A stretch of 64,000 nucleotides of DNA, taken from positions 930,001 through 994,000 of the forward strand of contig JAEILZ010000001.1 in the NCBI GenBank assembly GCA_018873225.1, given 5' to 3'. This DNA is from [Phialemoniopsis] sp. UDSM-2020. Lineage: Eukaryota > Ascomycota > Sordariomycetes > Thyridiales > Thyridiaceae. The notes beneath the pieces are model-generated. The model made no database searches, had not been told where the DNA came from, and saw only the letters and a program-made list of their open reading frames with translations. The position numbers and the translations under genes are program-made. How positions within the stretch are numbered: position 1 is the stretch's first letter; every line of letters begins with the position of its first letter. Of the stretch, positions 45,115-58,687 are shown in pieces.

Positions 45115-47709
45115 CTACTGAAGCTCAATGGTTCCGGGAGGCTTGCTAGTGACGTTGTAGGTGACCAGGCTGATGCCCTCGACCTCGTTGACAATCCTCA
45201 CCGCGACCTTGTTCAGGAACTTCATGTCGAACGGATAGGCCTCGGCCGTCATGAAGTCGGTGGTGACGACGGCACGGAGCTGATTGGGACGGGTTAGCAA
45301 ACAGTCGCTTGCGGAGAGGGGCGATAGAGAAACACTTACGATGACGATATAGCCCATGTACCGCTTGTCACCCTATTACAAGCATTGTATCAGTAATTGT
45401 CAATCTTCGGAGACTTAGACCAAGTGATTTACCATGACACCGACGGCCTGGTTTGTGTCCAAACCCGCATAAGCCTGGCTGATTTCATCGTACAAGCCGG
45501 CTTCCCGGATCATGTTGATGTAAATCTGTCGGATGTTAGTCTCTAGTCAACTTGCACAGAACTCAAGAGCACATACATGGTCGGCCTCACGGGCAATCCT
45601 GACGCGGTCGGGCGTGCACTCGCCGATGATGCGAACGCCGATACCGGGGCCGGGGAAGGGGTGACTGTTCACATAATTAGTACGTCTAGTTCAATCATCA
45701 TCATCAGCGAGTCGGACCGGGGGTACGTACCGCATAACAAGGTCAGGGTGAACACCCAGTTGACGTCCGAGCTCGCGCACCTCATCCTTGAAGAGCTCAC
45801 GCAGAGGCTCGATGAGCCTCAGGCCCTGCCCGTTCATCATACGCTCAGGCAGTCCGCCCACGTTGTGGTGGGTCTACAAGGGGGTCAGTCATGCTCTCTC
45901 TATGGCAGTCCGTATGCCTAAAAGACAATGTAATGACTCACCTTGATAGTGGCCGAGGGACCCTTGAAGCTGATGGACTCGATGACATCGGGCTACACCT
46001 GACAGTTAGCATCTGCTCTGTGATCTTTCCCCCCGTATGCCGAAACCGGAGAAGTAGTTGACTACATACGTAGAGAGTGCCCTGGACGAACTGTTGATGC
46101 ACCATGTTAGTGATGTTTCTTTCGGCTTTCTTTATAGTGATACATACCCAGACGACCTTGCCGGCGTTCGGCGTGTGCTCAGCCTCCTTCTCTATGCGGA
46201 TGGCCTCCTCCTCGAAAATGTCGATGAAAAGACCACCGATGATCTTTCGCTTCCTCTCGGGCTCCTCGACACCCTTCAGAGCGTCGAGGAAGCGTTTGCT
46301 TCCATCAACAACCGTCAACGAGATGCCGAGGTGCTCGGTAAGAGTTTCCTTGACCTGTTGGCACTCGTTGAGACGCATAAGACCGTTGTCAACAAGCTAC
46401 GCATGGAGTTAGCGTAAGATCTAGAACTTGATGCTGGGATCACTGGTGTGTGTAATAGCACATACCACAGCGTGGAAGCGATCACCAATAGCCTCCTTCA
46501 TCAGCTTGGCGGCAACGGTAGAGTCGACACCGCCCTATTGATATTATTAGCTTCCTATATCAATAATTGTGAATAAGGGGATGCCATACGGAGACAGCAC
46601 CAATGACCTGGGCCGTGGGGCCAACAAGGGCACGGATGCGAGCAATCTCCTGGTCGCAGAAGCTGCTCATCGACCAGTGTTGTCTAGCGCCGCAAATGTT
46701 GACAGCAAAGTTCTTCAGCAGCTCGATACCCCTAGGAGTGTGGCTGACTTCGGGGTGGGCCTGGATGCCGAAGATGGGCTTCTCCTTGTGGGCGATGGCA
46801 GCATAGGGCGAGTTGCGCGTCGTGGCAATGGTGCAGAAATCTTGAGGAAGTTGGCTCAGGCGATCGCCGTGAGACATGTACTGTAAAGCGTCAGAAGAAG
46901 GCCTGCCAGGAAAAGGTGATCAAAATCCCATACCACTTGCATGCTGCCCTCGATGCCCTCAAAGAGGCGGTCGATGTTGCCACCATGGCGGTCAGGAGTC
47001 AAGTCGGCGTGGCCGTACTCGCGCTCGGTGCCGGCAATGACGTTCTCGGGAGAGAGCCTCCAGGCAATCTCCTGAAGACCGTAGCAGATACCCAGGATGG
47101 GCACGCCATAGGACTCGTCGAAGATGGCCGGGTCGGCGTCTACAACATCTCAGTACAGTGAACGATAACAATGAGTAGTGACAGGCCAGGATGATGAACT
47201 TACGGGGAGCATCCTTCTCATAGACAGAGAAGGGACCTGTGACACTGGGTTAGACAGATCGAACTCGGATGAGCAAGGATTGCTAGCACGCACCGCCGCT
47301 CAAGATGATACCTGTTATAATTAGCATATATGTATAGATGCCAGGAATCGAGAGAAGACTTACCCTTGGGCTTGAAGTCAAGATCTGCCAACTTGGTCGT
47401 GCAAGGCAGAAGCTCGGCTAGCACATTCAACTATAAAATTGTGTCAGCAATGCAAAGCAAAAGTCTTACGGATAAGCTTACCTCTCGAAGTCGCCTCGTG
47501 ATGAGATGGGTATACTGAGAGCCTAGAAAAGTCTTAGTCCCATTGCATAAACAAGCGACGGAAGAGGTCGCATACCGAAGTCGAGCACAAGAATAGTCTA
47601 AAGGTCCGTTAGCAAGTGCTGATATACAGGACCAGGGTCCCCGGAAAGGGTTCAAACTGACATCGTAGGTCTTGTGAGGAGCCAAGACCTGCCCCTCGGT
47701 GGAAGACAT
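45115..47709 (-). CDS. GUA1: GMP synthase (glutamine-hydrolysing)
   Basis: Seventeen exons give 545 residues. Their start-end pairs (minus order) are 47709-47662, 47597-47576, 47522-47482, 47430-47364, 47311-47294, 47236-47204, 47139-46934, 46880-46590, 46534-46466, 46396-46148, 46090-46070, 45992-45942, 45873-45731, 45664-45577, 45525-45433, 45372-45340 and 45279-45115. All phases close. The class-I glutaminase domain has [22 protein letters not shown], the nucleophile in GICYGLQE, and the His/Glu of AHPEVSHT. The ATP pyrophosphatase P-loop is [12 protein letters not shown]; the dimerisation domain ends [11 protein letters not shown] through SKPPGTIE. It converts XMP to GMP in the cytosol. 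Sixteen introns in a conserved housekeeping gene is unusual beside its neighbours. Confidence 0.95.
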
Positions 47710-48103
47710 GGCGTCAATGGAGGGCGATCGCCGGTGAGATGTGGATCAAACTGTAATCTGGTATGAGCAAGGCAAAGACCGATGGATTTCAAACAAGATA
47801 CTTGACCTACAAGGCAAGGAATACGGCTTCTCGAGCAATCGACGTCGACGTGGTGAGCGCAACTGAAAAAAAATATTGGCGGGGTTCACCTGCCGTGAGT
47901 CAAGATAAGCTGATAAGGCAGGTGGGCGGGGACCAAAAAGTTCTGGGCTTTTGGCGGGATCAGAGCATGTTTGTCCAATCAACGTCTAGTAATGAGCAAT
48001 TTTGGGACCCGAAGAAAAGAATGCACGAAACGTGTGAACTGGAGCGGTTTTTGCTTGCTACATGAGCCCCGACAGCGCCAAAATCTTCAACAACGACCAA
48101 CAT
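47710..48103. other. Intergenic between GMP synthase and tRNA
   Basis: GMP synthase promoter region. No further gene seen. Confidence 0.4.
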
Positions 48104-48177
48104 GGTCGCGTGGCGCAATTGGTTAGCGCGTCAGACTAATAATCTGAAGGCTGTGAGTTCAATCCTCACCGTGACCA
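48104..48177 (+). tRNA. tRNA-Ile (anticodon AAT)
   Basis: A 74-nt cloverleaf without intron. The acceptor stem GGTCGCG pairs with CGTGACC (one G-T wobble), followed by discriminator A. The D arm contains GCGCAATTGGTTAGCGC, the anticodon loop is CTAATAA on stem TCAGA/TCTGA, and the T arm is GTGAG-TTCAATC-CTCAC. Internal A and B boxes are intact. Not encoding CCA is normal for eukaryotes. Confidence 0.96.
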
Positions 48178-48180
48178 CTC

Positions 48181-48187
48181 TTTTTTT
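48181..48187 (+). terminator. RNA polymerase III terminator (T7)
   Basis: Seven T residues four bases after the tRNA 3' end. Confidence 0.85.
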
Positions 48188-48430
48188 GGTTTCTTTTTTG
48201 CTGCTACAAACATAATTTCTTTCACCTGTAACATATTTTTGTAGACATAAATAGTTAGATAGCTATATCTTCCCGTGTCATAAAGAGAAGGGCATGTTGC
48301 TTAAATTACAGGTTGATCATGGCACAACCCCCTTCTCGACCGACCTCTCTAAGACGGGCCGTGCCGCTCGTGGCCACCATCGACTTATATGGAAAGCTAT
48401 ACCAATATAATCGTTCAGTGTTTAATACTG

Positions 48431-51158
<2,728 letters not shown>

Positions 51159-52141
51159 TGCCGAGTACTCTTAGTGCCCAGTCCAGACTCTAGAAAAGGA
51201 TAGCCGCCCATCAGAGCATCTACTGATGTTGCTCAAATTCCGGGCGCAAGTGTGAGACGCCGGAAGCGCCAGCCAGTGAGAAGGCGAGCCCCGCAGATTT
51301 ACATGCCATATCCGGACGCTACTGAATGGTCGCCCGGCCATCTTCCGCGGAACACGGAACGGAGACCAAAGCATCACGCTGGCACCGATGAGAGGGTAGT
51401 ATCGATCCGAGGCTACTCTTTGGCCCTAATAAAAGTTAATGTCATCAGTGAGATGAAATACAATGTGTTAGTCCGCTTTTATACATCATGGCGCCGTCTA
51501 GAGATGTGAATGTCTGGTCCTGCAATTGATGGGCCCCGCCCTAAAACCAGAGTTCGCTGCTTATGGCCCTGTCGATGCCAATGCCAATGCCGATGCCACA
51601 GTGGAATGTCCCTGACCTGGGACAGCCCAGAAAGAAGGCCATCGCTTACCGCCAAGGCTAAGGACGGCACTGCCCTCTGCGCGGACGGTCGGCTATCAAC
51701 TCCGTAGGTCCGTCCCGGATCCGGCGTGGCAGCCGGTGGGGTCGTGGCTGACAAGGCCCCGTTTCGGTAGGTCATTCGAGCTCATACGAGAAGGAGCAGT
51801 ACCAGGACCAACACGTCAAAATAAGGAGCGCAACATGTCGAACAACGAATTACTACTGGAGATTATCCAGACTAATATGACCTTTTCAAGCTTAACTCAT
51901 GCTGAAGGATCTAGGGCTAAGCTGAATATGGCCCTTTTCGGACTAGATCTCCAACATGACAGCCCTACCGAACGGCTCAACCTCGTCCTAATTTTGGGGT
52001 GCCCATTGCGACAATGAATGGGATCGATGAACGTCATCACGATGGTCGGGCTTATATCTTGGGTCCCGTCTCCTGAGCTGACCAAATCCCAACTTCCACT
52101 TGTTATGCTGTTCTTCGATAACCAACCTTCATTTCTCTGCG
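51159..52141. other. Divergent intergenic region, 1 kb
   Basis: Lies between the divergent monooxygenase and DHA2 transporter genes, so it probably holds both promoters. A degenerate CCAATGC-type direct repeat (about 51560-51600) is visible. No gene supported. Confidence 0.4.
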
Positions 52142-54350
52142 ATGACCAAAATCAATAATGACCCTCGAGCACACGATCGGCTCGAGGCTGGACTTGCTTC
52201 GCAAAATGACCTTAACATCATTCAGATGGCCGACTACCCTCCGGGATACGATCGTTTCATGGTGCTCGAGCCCGGCACAAATAAGCAGAACAACATGTAT
52301 ACCGATGATCCTCCTCAACGACAAAACAACACGATTGATACCGAGTCCCCTGCGTCAGGCGATCCGGGTAAGGGTGATCACCCGCAACCGCATTCCCACG
52401 ATGGCGCGGCGAGCATCACTCCCCTGAAACAGACCACCGATGAGGAGGCATACCTCACGGGGTTTGCGCTCGCGTCGATCTTGGTGGGAATCACGCTGTC
52501 CTACTTCCTGGTCTTTCTCGACATGGCTGTCATTTCCACCGCGACCCCAGCCATCACCACCACGTTCGACTCGCTGGTAGATGTTGGTTGGTATGGTGGC
52601 GCTTATCAACTTGGTACTGCAGCCTTGCAGCCGCTGAGCGGCAAGATCTACACCCATTTCTCAACAAAGGTATGCAGGCCGCTTATTCCCCGGTGATACT
52701 CATGATCAAACCTGACACAAAGTGAACCAGTGGTCGATGATTAGCTTTTTCGTCCTCTTCGAAATCGGTTCGGCCGTATGTGGAGCGGCGCAGTCGTCAG
52801 CCATGTTCATTGCAGGCCGGACGATCGCTGGCATGGGCGCCTCTGGACTAGGGGCGGGGTGCATGACCATAATCAGTTGCATCCTTCCACCGAGCAAACA
52901 GCCGGCTGTCATGGGACTCAACATCGGCCTGGCTCAGGTCGGCCTGGCCATTGGCCCCATGATTGGAGGCGCCTTTACTTCGAACCTGAGGGCGACCTGG
53001 CGGTGGTGTACGTTGCCATGTCTTTTCCTGATTTTGAGGTCACTGTCTAACCACATTGCATAGGTTTCTATCTGAATCTTCCTTTGGGTGCCATCATCGG
53101 CCCTGCCATTCTGTTCCAAAACATCCCGGAGAACAAGCCCAAACTGCCGGCGCTAGAGGTTCTTCGCAACCGCGAAACGATCAAGTCCCTCGACCTCATG
53201 GGCTTTGCACTCATCAGCCCTGCAGCTATCATGCTCTTCCTAGGCCTCCAGTTCGGTGGCAACTCGCATCCCTGGAATAGTTCCACGGTCATAGGTCTCC
53301 TGGCCGGAGCTTTCGTTACCTTTGGAGTGTTTCTGGCCTGGGAACACCGCCAGGGAGACGAGGCGATGGTGCCATTTGCCATGTTGAAACACAAAATCAT
53401 CTGGTCGGCTGCAGCGACGGCCGCATTGAATGTCTCAAGTATTCTGATCGCCGATTTCTACGTCGCCATCTACTTTCAGGTAACGCAGAAGAACTAATGT
53501 TGCCATGAACTGTTACTGACAGTGGCCATCCTTTCCAGGTGATCCACAATGACTCGCCCATCATGAGTGCGGTACACATGCTACCGATGACTCTGGGTGT
53601 CGTCCTCTTCACTATGACTTCTGGTGGCCTAAGTGAGTCTCTCCAACAGGACTCAGGAAGTGCTTGGCTAACCACAGGTCTGCTACATAGCCTCTGCTCT
53701 CGGCTATTACCTCCCATGGATGGTTGCCGGAACCTCGCTTTCCGCCGTTGGCTATGGACTCTTGTCAGAGTTGAGCCCTACAACCCCCGTCGCCCGCTGG
53801 ATAGGAAACCAGGTCTTGTATGGCATTGGAGGTGGTTGCACCGCGGTTGGCGTAAGTTTTCAAGGTTCATAATGGCAGATCAACGACAGCTTCTGACCGC
53901 CTAACACGATTCTAGCCTGTCATCGCGATTCAGAGTCTCGTGCCCAAGGAACAGGTGCCTATCGCCATGTCCATCCTCATCTTCTCCCAGAACCTAGGCG
54001 GCGCTGTCTTCCTGATCGTCGCGAACGCCATCTTCAACAACGTCCTGCGGCAACAACTCCAAGAGCGCATCTCGACGATCGGGATTTCCCCAGATACCAT
54101 CATCAACACCGGCGCCCGATCCGTCCGTGCTCTCGTACCGTCCGGTCCCGAGCTGGCTGCCGTGGTTCAGTCCTACAGTAACAGCATCGACCGTGTCATG
54201 TACTTGGGTATCGCTCTTGCTGTGGGCGGCTTCATGTTCTGTTGGGGCCTCGGATTCAAGAACGTCAAGAAGCTTGGGAAGCTGGAGGCCATTACCGAGA
54301 AGCCCAAGGAACAGAGCGCCGAGAGCGTTCAGCCGAAGGCTCAGCCTTAG
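52142..54350 (+). CDS. MFS drug:H+ antiporter, DHA2 (14-TMS) family
   Basis: Exons 52142-52669, 52731-53007, 53064-53479, 53539-53632, 53691-53851 and 53916-54350 give 636 residues. The fourth intron must use the CATAG acceptor (53690), not the nearer CACAG; that yields [17 protein letters not shown], matching family sequences. Residues 1-105 are a polar cytosolic tail. TM1 carries [19 protein letters not shown] (motif D1), then [36 protein letters not shown], and motif C-like [12 protein letters not shown]. It likely exports a toxin, drug or metabolite across the plasma membrane. Divergence from the monooxygenase suggests shared regulation. Confidence 0.92.
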
Positions 54351-54850
54351 CGTCCTGTCGTAGATGTCATCATGGCTCTGTATACTTTCCACATTGAGCG
54401 TCTTAATTACTTAGACTTTCCTTTGGTATTCATCATTAACGGACATAGTTCATCGAGGGACCCCGACACGAGCCGGATGGGACTTTGAGCTAGCTTTAGT
54501 GGACCTCGAAGATCTTGGTCCAGCATCAACAGTGGTCAGTGAGGGCTGTTTGTGGAGACTTGTGGGGGGTAATGACCTGGCAGTTTGGGTGTGCCCGCTG
54601 TCTCATTACCCCGAGAAGCGGGGAAATTGCTTGAGTTTACGGGATATCTACGTTCAGAGCCCGAGATGCACGTACTTGGGACTTCAGGTTTCGTGGTTTG
54701 GCGGCAATTTAGAGGGGAACAGTCATCTATCTGAACTTTTGTAAATATCAAGCAGCGCGTGTTCTTCAACGAAACTTCTGTGTTGTATCGTTACATTCTT
54801 GAATACGCATCATCGAACCGACAGCAAAGTATTGTCTCGCAAAACACAGG
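54351..54850. other. Intergenic, 500 bp
   Basis: 3' region of the transporter and promoter of the Gfo/Idh/MocA gene. No gene seen. Confidence 0.35.
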
Positions 54851-56155
54851 ATGACCGAAGTGGCTGTTCGTGCCAAGAAGAGGTATGCCCTCGTGGGCAC
54901 AGGAGGTCGAGCTATCTTCTTCTACACAGCCATCGCCAGAGACTATGCGGACAAGTCCGAGATCGTTGGGTTCTGCGACACGAATCAGACGCGCATGAAC
55001 TATGCCAACTCGAAGCTCCAGTCCCTCGATCGCGACCCAGTACCTACATTCCCAGCGGCGGACTTCGAGAAGATGATCAAAGAGACCAAGCCCGGCGAGG
55101 TGATCGTGACGACCATCGACCGGACGCACAACCGGTACATCGTGCGGGCCCTGGAGCTAGGCTGCAACGTCGTGACGGAGAAGCCCATGACCATCGACGC
55201 CCCGCGCTGCGTCGAAATCTTCGACGCCGTCGAGCGCACCGGCAACAAGGTCCGGGTGACCTTCAACTACCGCTACGCGCCGCACAACACCAAGGTCGCC
55301 GAGCTGCTGCGGTCGGGCGCCATCGGCAAGGTCACGAGCGTGCACTTTGAGTGGATGCTCAACACGGCGCACGGCGCCGACTACTTCCGGCGCTGGCACC
55401 GCGACAAGCGCAACAGCGGCGGCCTGCTCGTGCACAAGAGCACGCACCACTTCGACCTCGTCAACTTTTGGCTGCAGACGCGGCCCGCCACCGTGTACGC
55501 GCAGGGCGACCTCAAGTTCTACGGGCGCGAGAACGCCGAGGCGCGCGGCGAGACGAGGTTCTACACGCGCGCGGCGGGGAGCGAGGTGGCCAAGGACGAC
55601 CCCTTTGCGCTCCACCTTGACGAGCACCCGCAGTTGAAGGCCATGTATCTCGACGCCGAGCACGAGGATGCGTATTACCGCGACCAGAGCGTGTTTGGTG
55701 ATGGCATTAGCATCGAAGACACGATGAACGTCATGGTTCGATATAAGAACGGTGTTGTGATGACGTATTCTCTCACGGCGTATGCTCCTTGGGAAGGATT
55801 CAGGGTCAGCTTCAATGGCACCGGTGGGCGTTTGGAGCTGGAAGTAGTGGAGAACAGCTATGTCAATTCGGGGGGCGATCAGACAGCGGAAGGATCCCTT
55901 GATCAACACACGATCCTTCTCCGGCCTCTGTTTCAGAAGCCACAGGAGATTGAGATACCGCAGGGGACTGGAGCTCACGGGGGAGGTGACAGCGTGCTTT
56001 TGGATGACCTTTTCGGCGAGCCTGTGTCGGATGAGTTCATGAGAGCGGCAAGCCACGTCGATGGCGCCCTTTCCATCCTGACTGGTATCTGCGCGAACAG
56101 ATCAATCGCCACCGGACAAGTTATCAATGTAGATGATGTGCTTAGGATACCATAA
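54851..56155 (+). CDS. Gfo/Idh/MocA family NAD(P)-dependent oxidoreductase
   Basis: Single-exon, 434 residues. The N-terminal Rossmann fold has GTGGRAIFFYTAIA near 17-30 and IVGFCDTNQTR as the beta2 acidic end. The diagnostic EKPMTID (catalytic Lys of the family) is near 115, then NYRYAPHN and GKVTSVHFEWML. The C-terminal beta-sheet domain has GGLLVHKSTHHFDLVNFW with the active-site His pair. Members oxidise or reduce sugars, inositols or sugar acids, or open glycosidic bonds. GC-rich, intronless and family-length. The substrate cannot be told from sequence. Confidence 0.92.
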   Translation: MTEVAVRAKKRYALVGTGGRAIFFYTAIARDYADKSEIVGFCDTNQTRMNYANSKLQSLDRDPVPTFPAADFEKMIKETKPGEVIVTTIDRTHNRYIVRALELGCNVVTEKPMTIDAPRCVEIFDAVERTGNKVRVTFNYRYAPHNTKVAELLRSGAIGKVTSVHFEWMLNTAHGADYFRRWHRDKRNSGGLLVHKSTHHFDLVNFWLQTRPATVYAQGDLKFYGRENAEARGETRFYTRAAGSEVAKDDPFALHLDEHPQLKAMYLDAEHEDAYYRDQSVFGDGISIEDTMNVMVRYKNGVVMTYSLTAYAPWEGFRVSFNGTGGRLELEVVENSYVNSGGDQTAEGSLDQHTILLRPLFQKPQEIEIPQGTGAHGGGDSVLLDDLFGEPVSDEFMRAASHVDGALSILTGICANRSIATGQVINVDDVLRIP

Positions 56156-56361
56156 CTGAAGAGAAGGACATCAGGTTAATAGACGGATCTGACCTTCGTA
56201 AACCTTGCCTCCTACTGCCCCGTAGCGTTCAGCCCGTCCTGATGCCAGCTATCGCACTACGACCTTTAGCGCCCCACCTAGCTCTGACAAATTCTCATTT
56301 GACCTCTTGTCCTAACCTTCACCTCCGAAATCTCCTACAGCTATGAGAACATGCTCCAACC

Positions 56362-56955
56362 ATGGAGCTTCCTGACTTGCGAAGCAATCAGTCAGGACTT
56401 AGACATCCTGATTGTTGTTTGACGCTCTCTGACGAACTCTTCAAGGCGATCGCGGCTGTATACGCAAGGTGTGCGGAAGATGACAACAAGTCGATTATTC
56501 TCTCCATCGGCAGCGGTACTGGACTGCTAGAGGCATTGGCCAACGAGTATTTAAGTCGGCAACCTCAATTTCCTAACTGCGCTGTTGAAGGCATCGAGGT
56601 CCAACAACTCAATGATGGAGGCAGCGCCAACAAATACTTGCCGGAAAACGCAATCAATACCGTCCGGGGTACCTGGCAGCTGTCACCACGGCTTCAAGAT
56701 CCTGAAGTGAAAGCGCTCATGTTTGTCTACCCGCGCGAGCCAGGCCTGGTATCCAAATATCTCGAAGGCATGACCACGAACGTCAGGACAGTGGTCTGGC
56801 TTGGACCGCAGGCCGATTGGGTGCATTTCGAGCCCTGCTTTCAGCAGACTGCATCCGGCGGGGAGAAGTTATTTGAGTCAATAGAGTCGACGTCTGGAGA
56901 AGATGCTGGCATAGCAGAGTTTGAAGTCATGGTCATCGCGCGAAATATATCTTGA
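56362..56955 (+). CDS. Methyltransferase-like hypothetical protein
   Basis: Single-exon, 197 residues. ILSIGSGTGLLEALANEYL near 46-64 is a class I SAM motif I; VEGIEVQ would be the acidic loop of strand 2, and KALMFVYPREPGLV a plausible motif IV. There is no signal peptide or membrane segment. It lies on the same strand 200 bases after the oxidoreductase. The substrate is unknown, and it might be a non-catalytic Rossmann protein, since later motifs are weak. Confidence 0.6.
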   Translation: MELPDLRSNQSGLRHPDCCLTLSDELFKAIAAVYARCAEDDNKSIILSIGSGTGLLEALANEYLSRQPQFPNCAVEGIEVQQLNDGGSANKYLPENAINTVRGTWQLSPRLQDPEVKALMFVYPREPGLVSKYLEGMTTNVRTVVWLGPQADWVHFEPCFQQTASGGEKLFESIESTSGEDAGIAEFEVMVIARNIS

Positions 56956-58687
56956 TCAGGCCTCAGGGAACGGTAGTTGGCGTGTTGCAAGCTCTCTACA
57001 CTCAAAGCAGAGCTTGGACAGTCGGTTGCCGCTTGACGCCGTTCCTTCAGACTTCTCAGGCGTGCTGGAACGCATCTCTTGGGCGCCTGAGGTGGATAGT
57101 TTTTGTGTCAACAATTGAAGAAGCCATCAAAGTCTTGAAGTCCCTTGCATTTCGGCTTCTGGCCCGAAGAGGTTCAAAGATCAAAGCTCTCTATCCACTA
57201 TCACCCCAGCATCACGCTCGAAGATGGGGTTGCAACCGTGGTCGTCTACTACATCATAGTAGCCTTTAGACAAAAGGTAAGACTTAGCTCTGTAGATACA
57301 AGACAGTTGCAGATCATCAGGGCCAATAAGATCATAGACAGAAGCAGCATCCACATACGGAGCGGGTTAACGAGGAGATCCATAGCCAGAGCAATGGCCA
57401 ACTCTGAGCACAAGGATATGAGAAATGCGTATCCCATGCATGATCCATTGAACTCATGCTTTACATGTTGTCAAGGTTGCATCATCGAAAACCACTATCA
57501 ATTTGCTCCACTATGATTTCTCAAAATCTTCCGTTGTCTAAGCAGACGCACAGGAATGAGCATCAAGGAGCGTGGCATGTTCTCCACACTACTCTAGTCC
57601 AAGGTCTGACGCACGTATAAAAAGCGAGAAAGACCTTCTCAATGAGAAGCATTCCACGACCGCACAATAGGTTTGGCGTAGGACGGTCGGGAGAAGGTGG
57701 CGTTCCATCCCGTTGTATGACGATAGGCGACCCATGGAGATTGGTCGCGAAAATCGTGAAGAGACGGGTTGTCGCATGGCTGTTACACCTTCTTATCACC
57801 GGTCAAGAAAGCATGTCCTACTTCCCAGGCCGGCAAGAAATTCAACGAACCGGACATTGACCGAGCACGGTAGTGTCCGAGCATTGCAGCAACCAGCACG
57901 GCGCCAGACCACTGCCGTCGACATCTTTTAAGGGGCGAAGACGTAATGGAAACAATTACAACCAAACACTCAGATACAAGCAGGGTAAATCCTTTCAACA
58001 CACAAACCTCTTTGTTTCTTTTCGGATGGTAAGAAATGGCGGTGAGGGCGACTAGTGTGCAAGAGAGCAACGAGTGGCTTCTCCCATCTGTTGGGCATCC
58101 AGATTGTGCCGACTCCTGCATAAGTAAGCAATCGTGAGGAAGAAGATCACTTTCAATGATTTGCAAAGAAAGAACTTGATTTTCTCGTTGAGGTGGCAAG
58201 GTGCAGACAGCGTTTTGATTTGCCTCGCTTTCGCCACCAAAATCGGGACAGTAAGCCCATCACACTCAGCTTCGGATAAGGGGAACGCATCACCATGCCG
58301 CCTGCCGCACCTTTTTCCAAATTGAAAACCCGGGGGTTGGGGCTGCACGCGGCAGCGAAAAGGACGGCTGGGAACTGAGACAGCATACTTGCCGGGTTGC
58401 GAGCTTGATCAGCTGCCCTCCACGAAACCTCACCGGTTTGCAACATGGAAGCTAGTGTTGCAACGACAGCACACTTGTGCATTGCATCATGCAACATGCA
58501 TGGCTACTACCCCTCCAAACGCCGCACAGCTCCTTGTATCTATACTTCTAGGGTTCGAAACATGTGACCACCCTGCCAGCCTACCCAACGAACCCCTTTC
58601 GTGAGTTGCAAACCCTATCAACAATGCCATGTCAAATTTCAAATCAATTAGGCAGGCCAGCGTCGTGATTGACAGGGTGACTAGGCC
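56956..58687. other. Intergenic, 1.7 kb, no gene supported
   Basis: Several short overlapping frames (for example 56952-57269, 57145-57516) without splice logic or motifs. AT-richer than the flanking genes. Confidence 0.4.
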
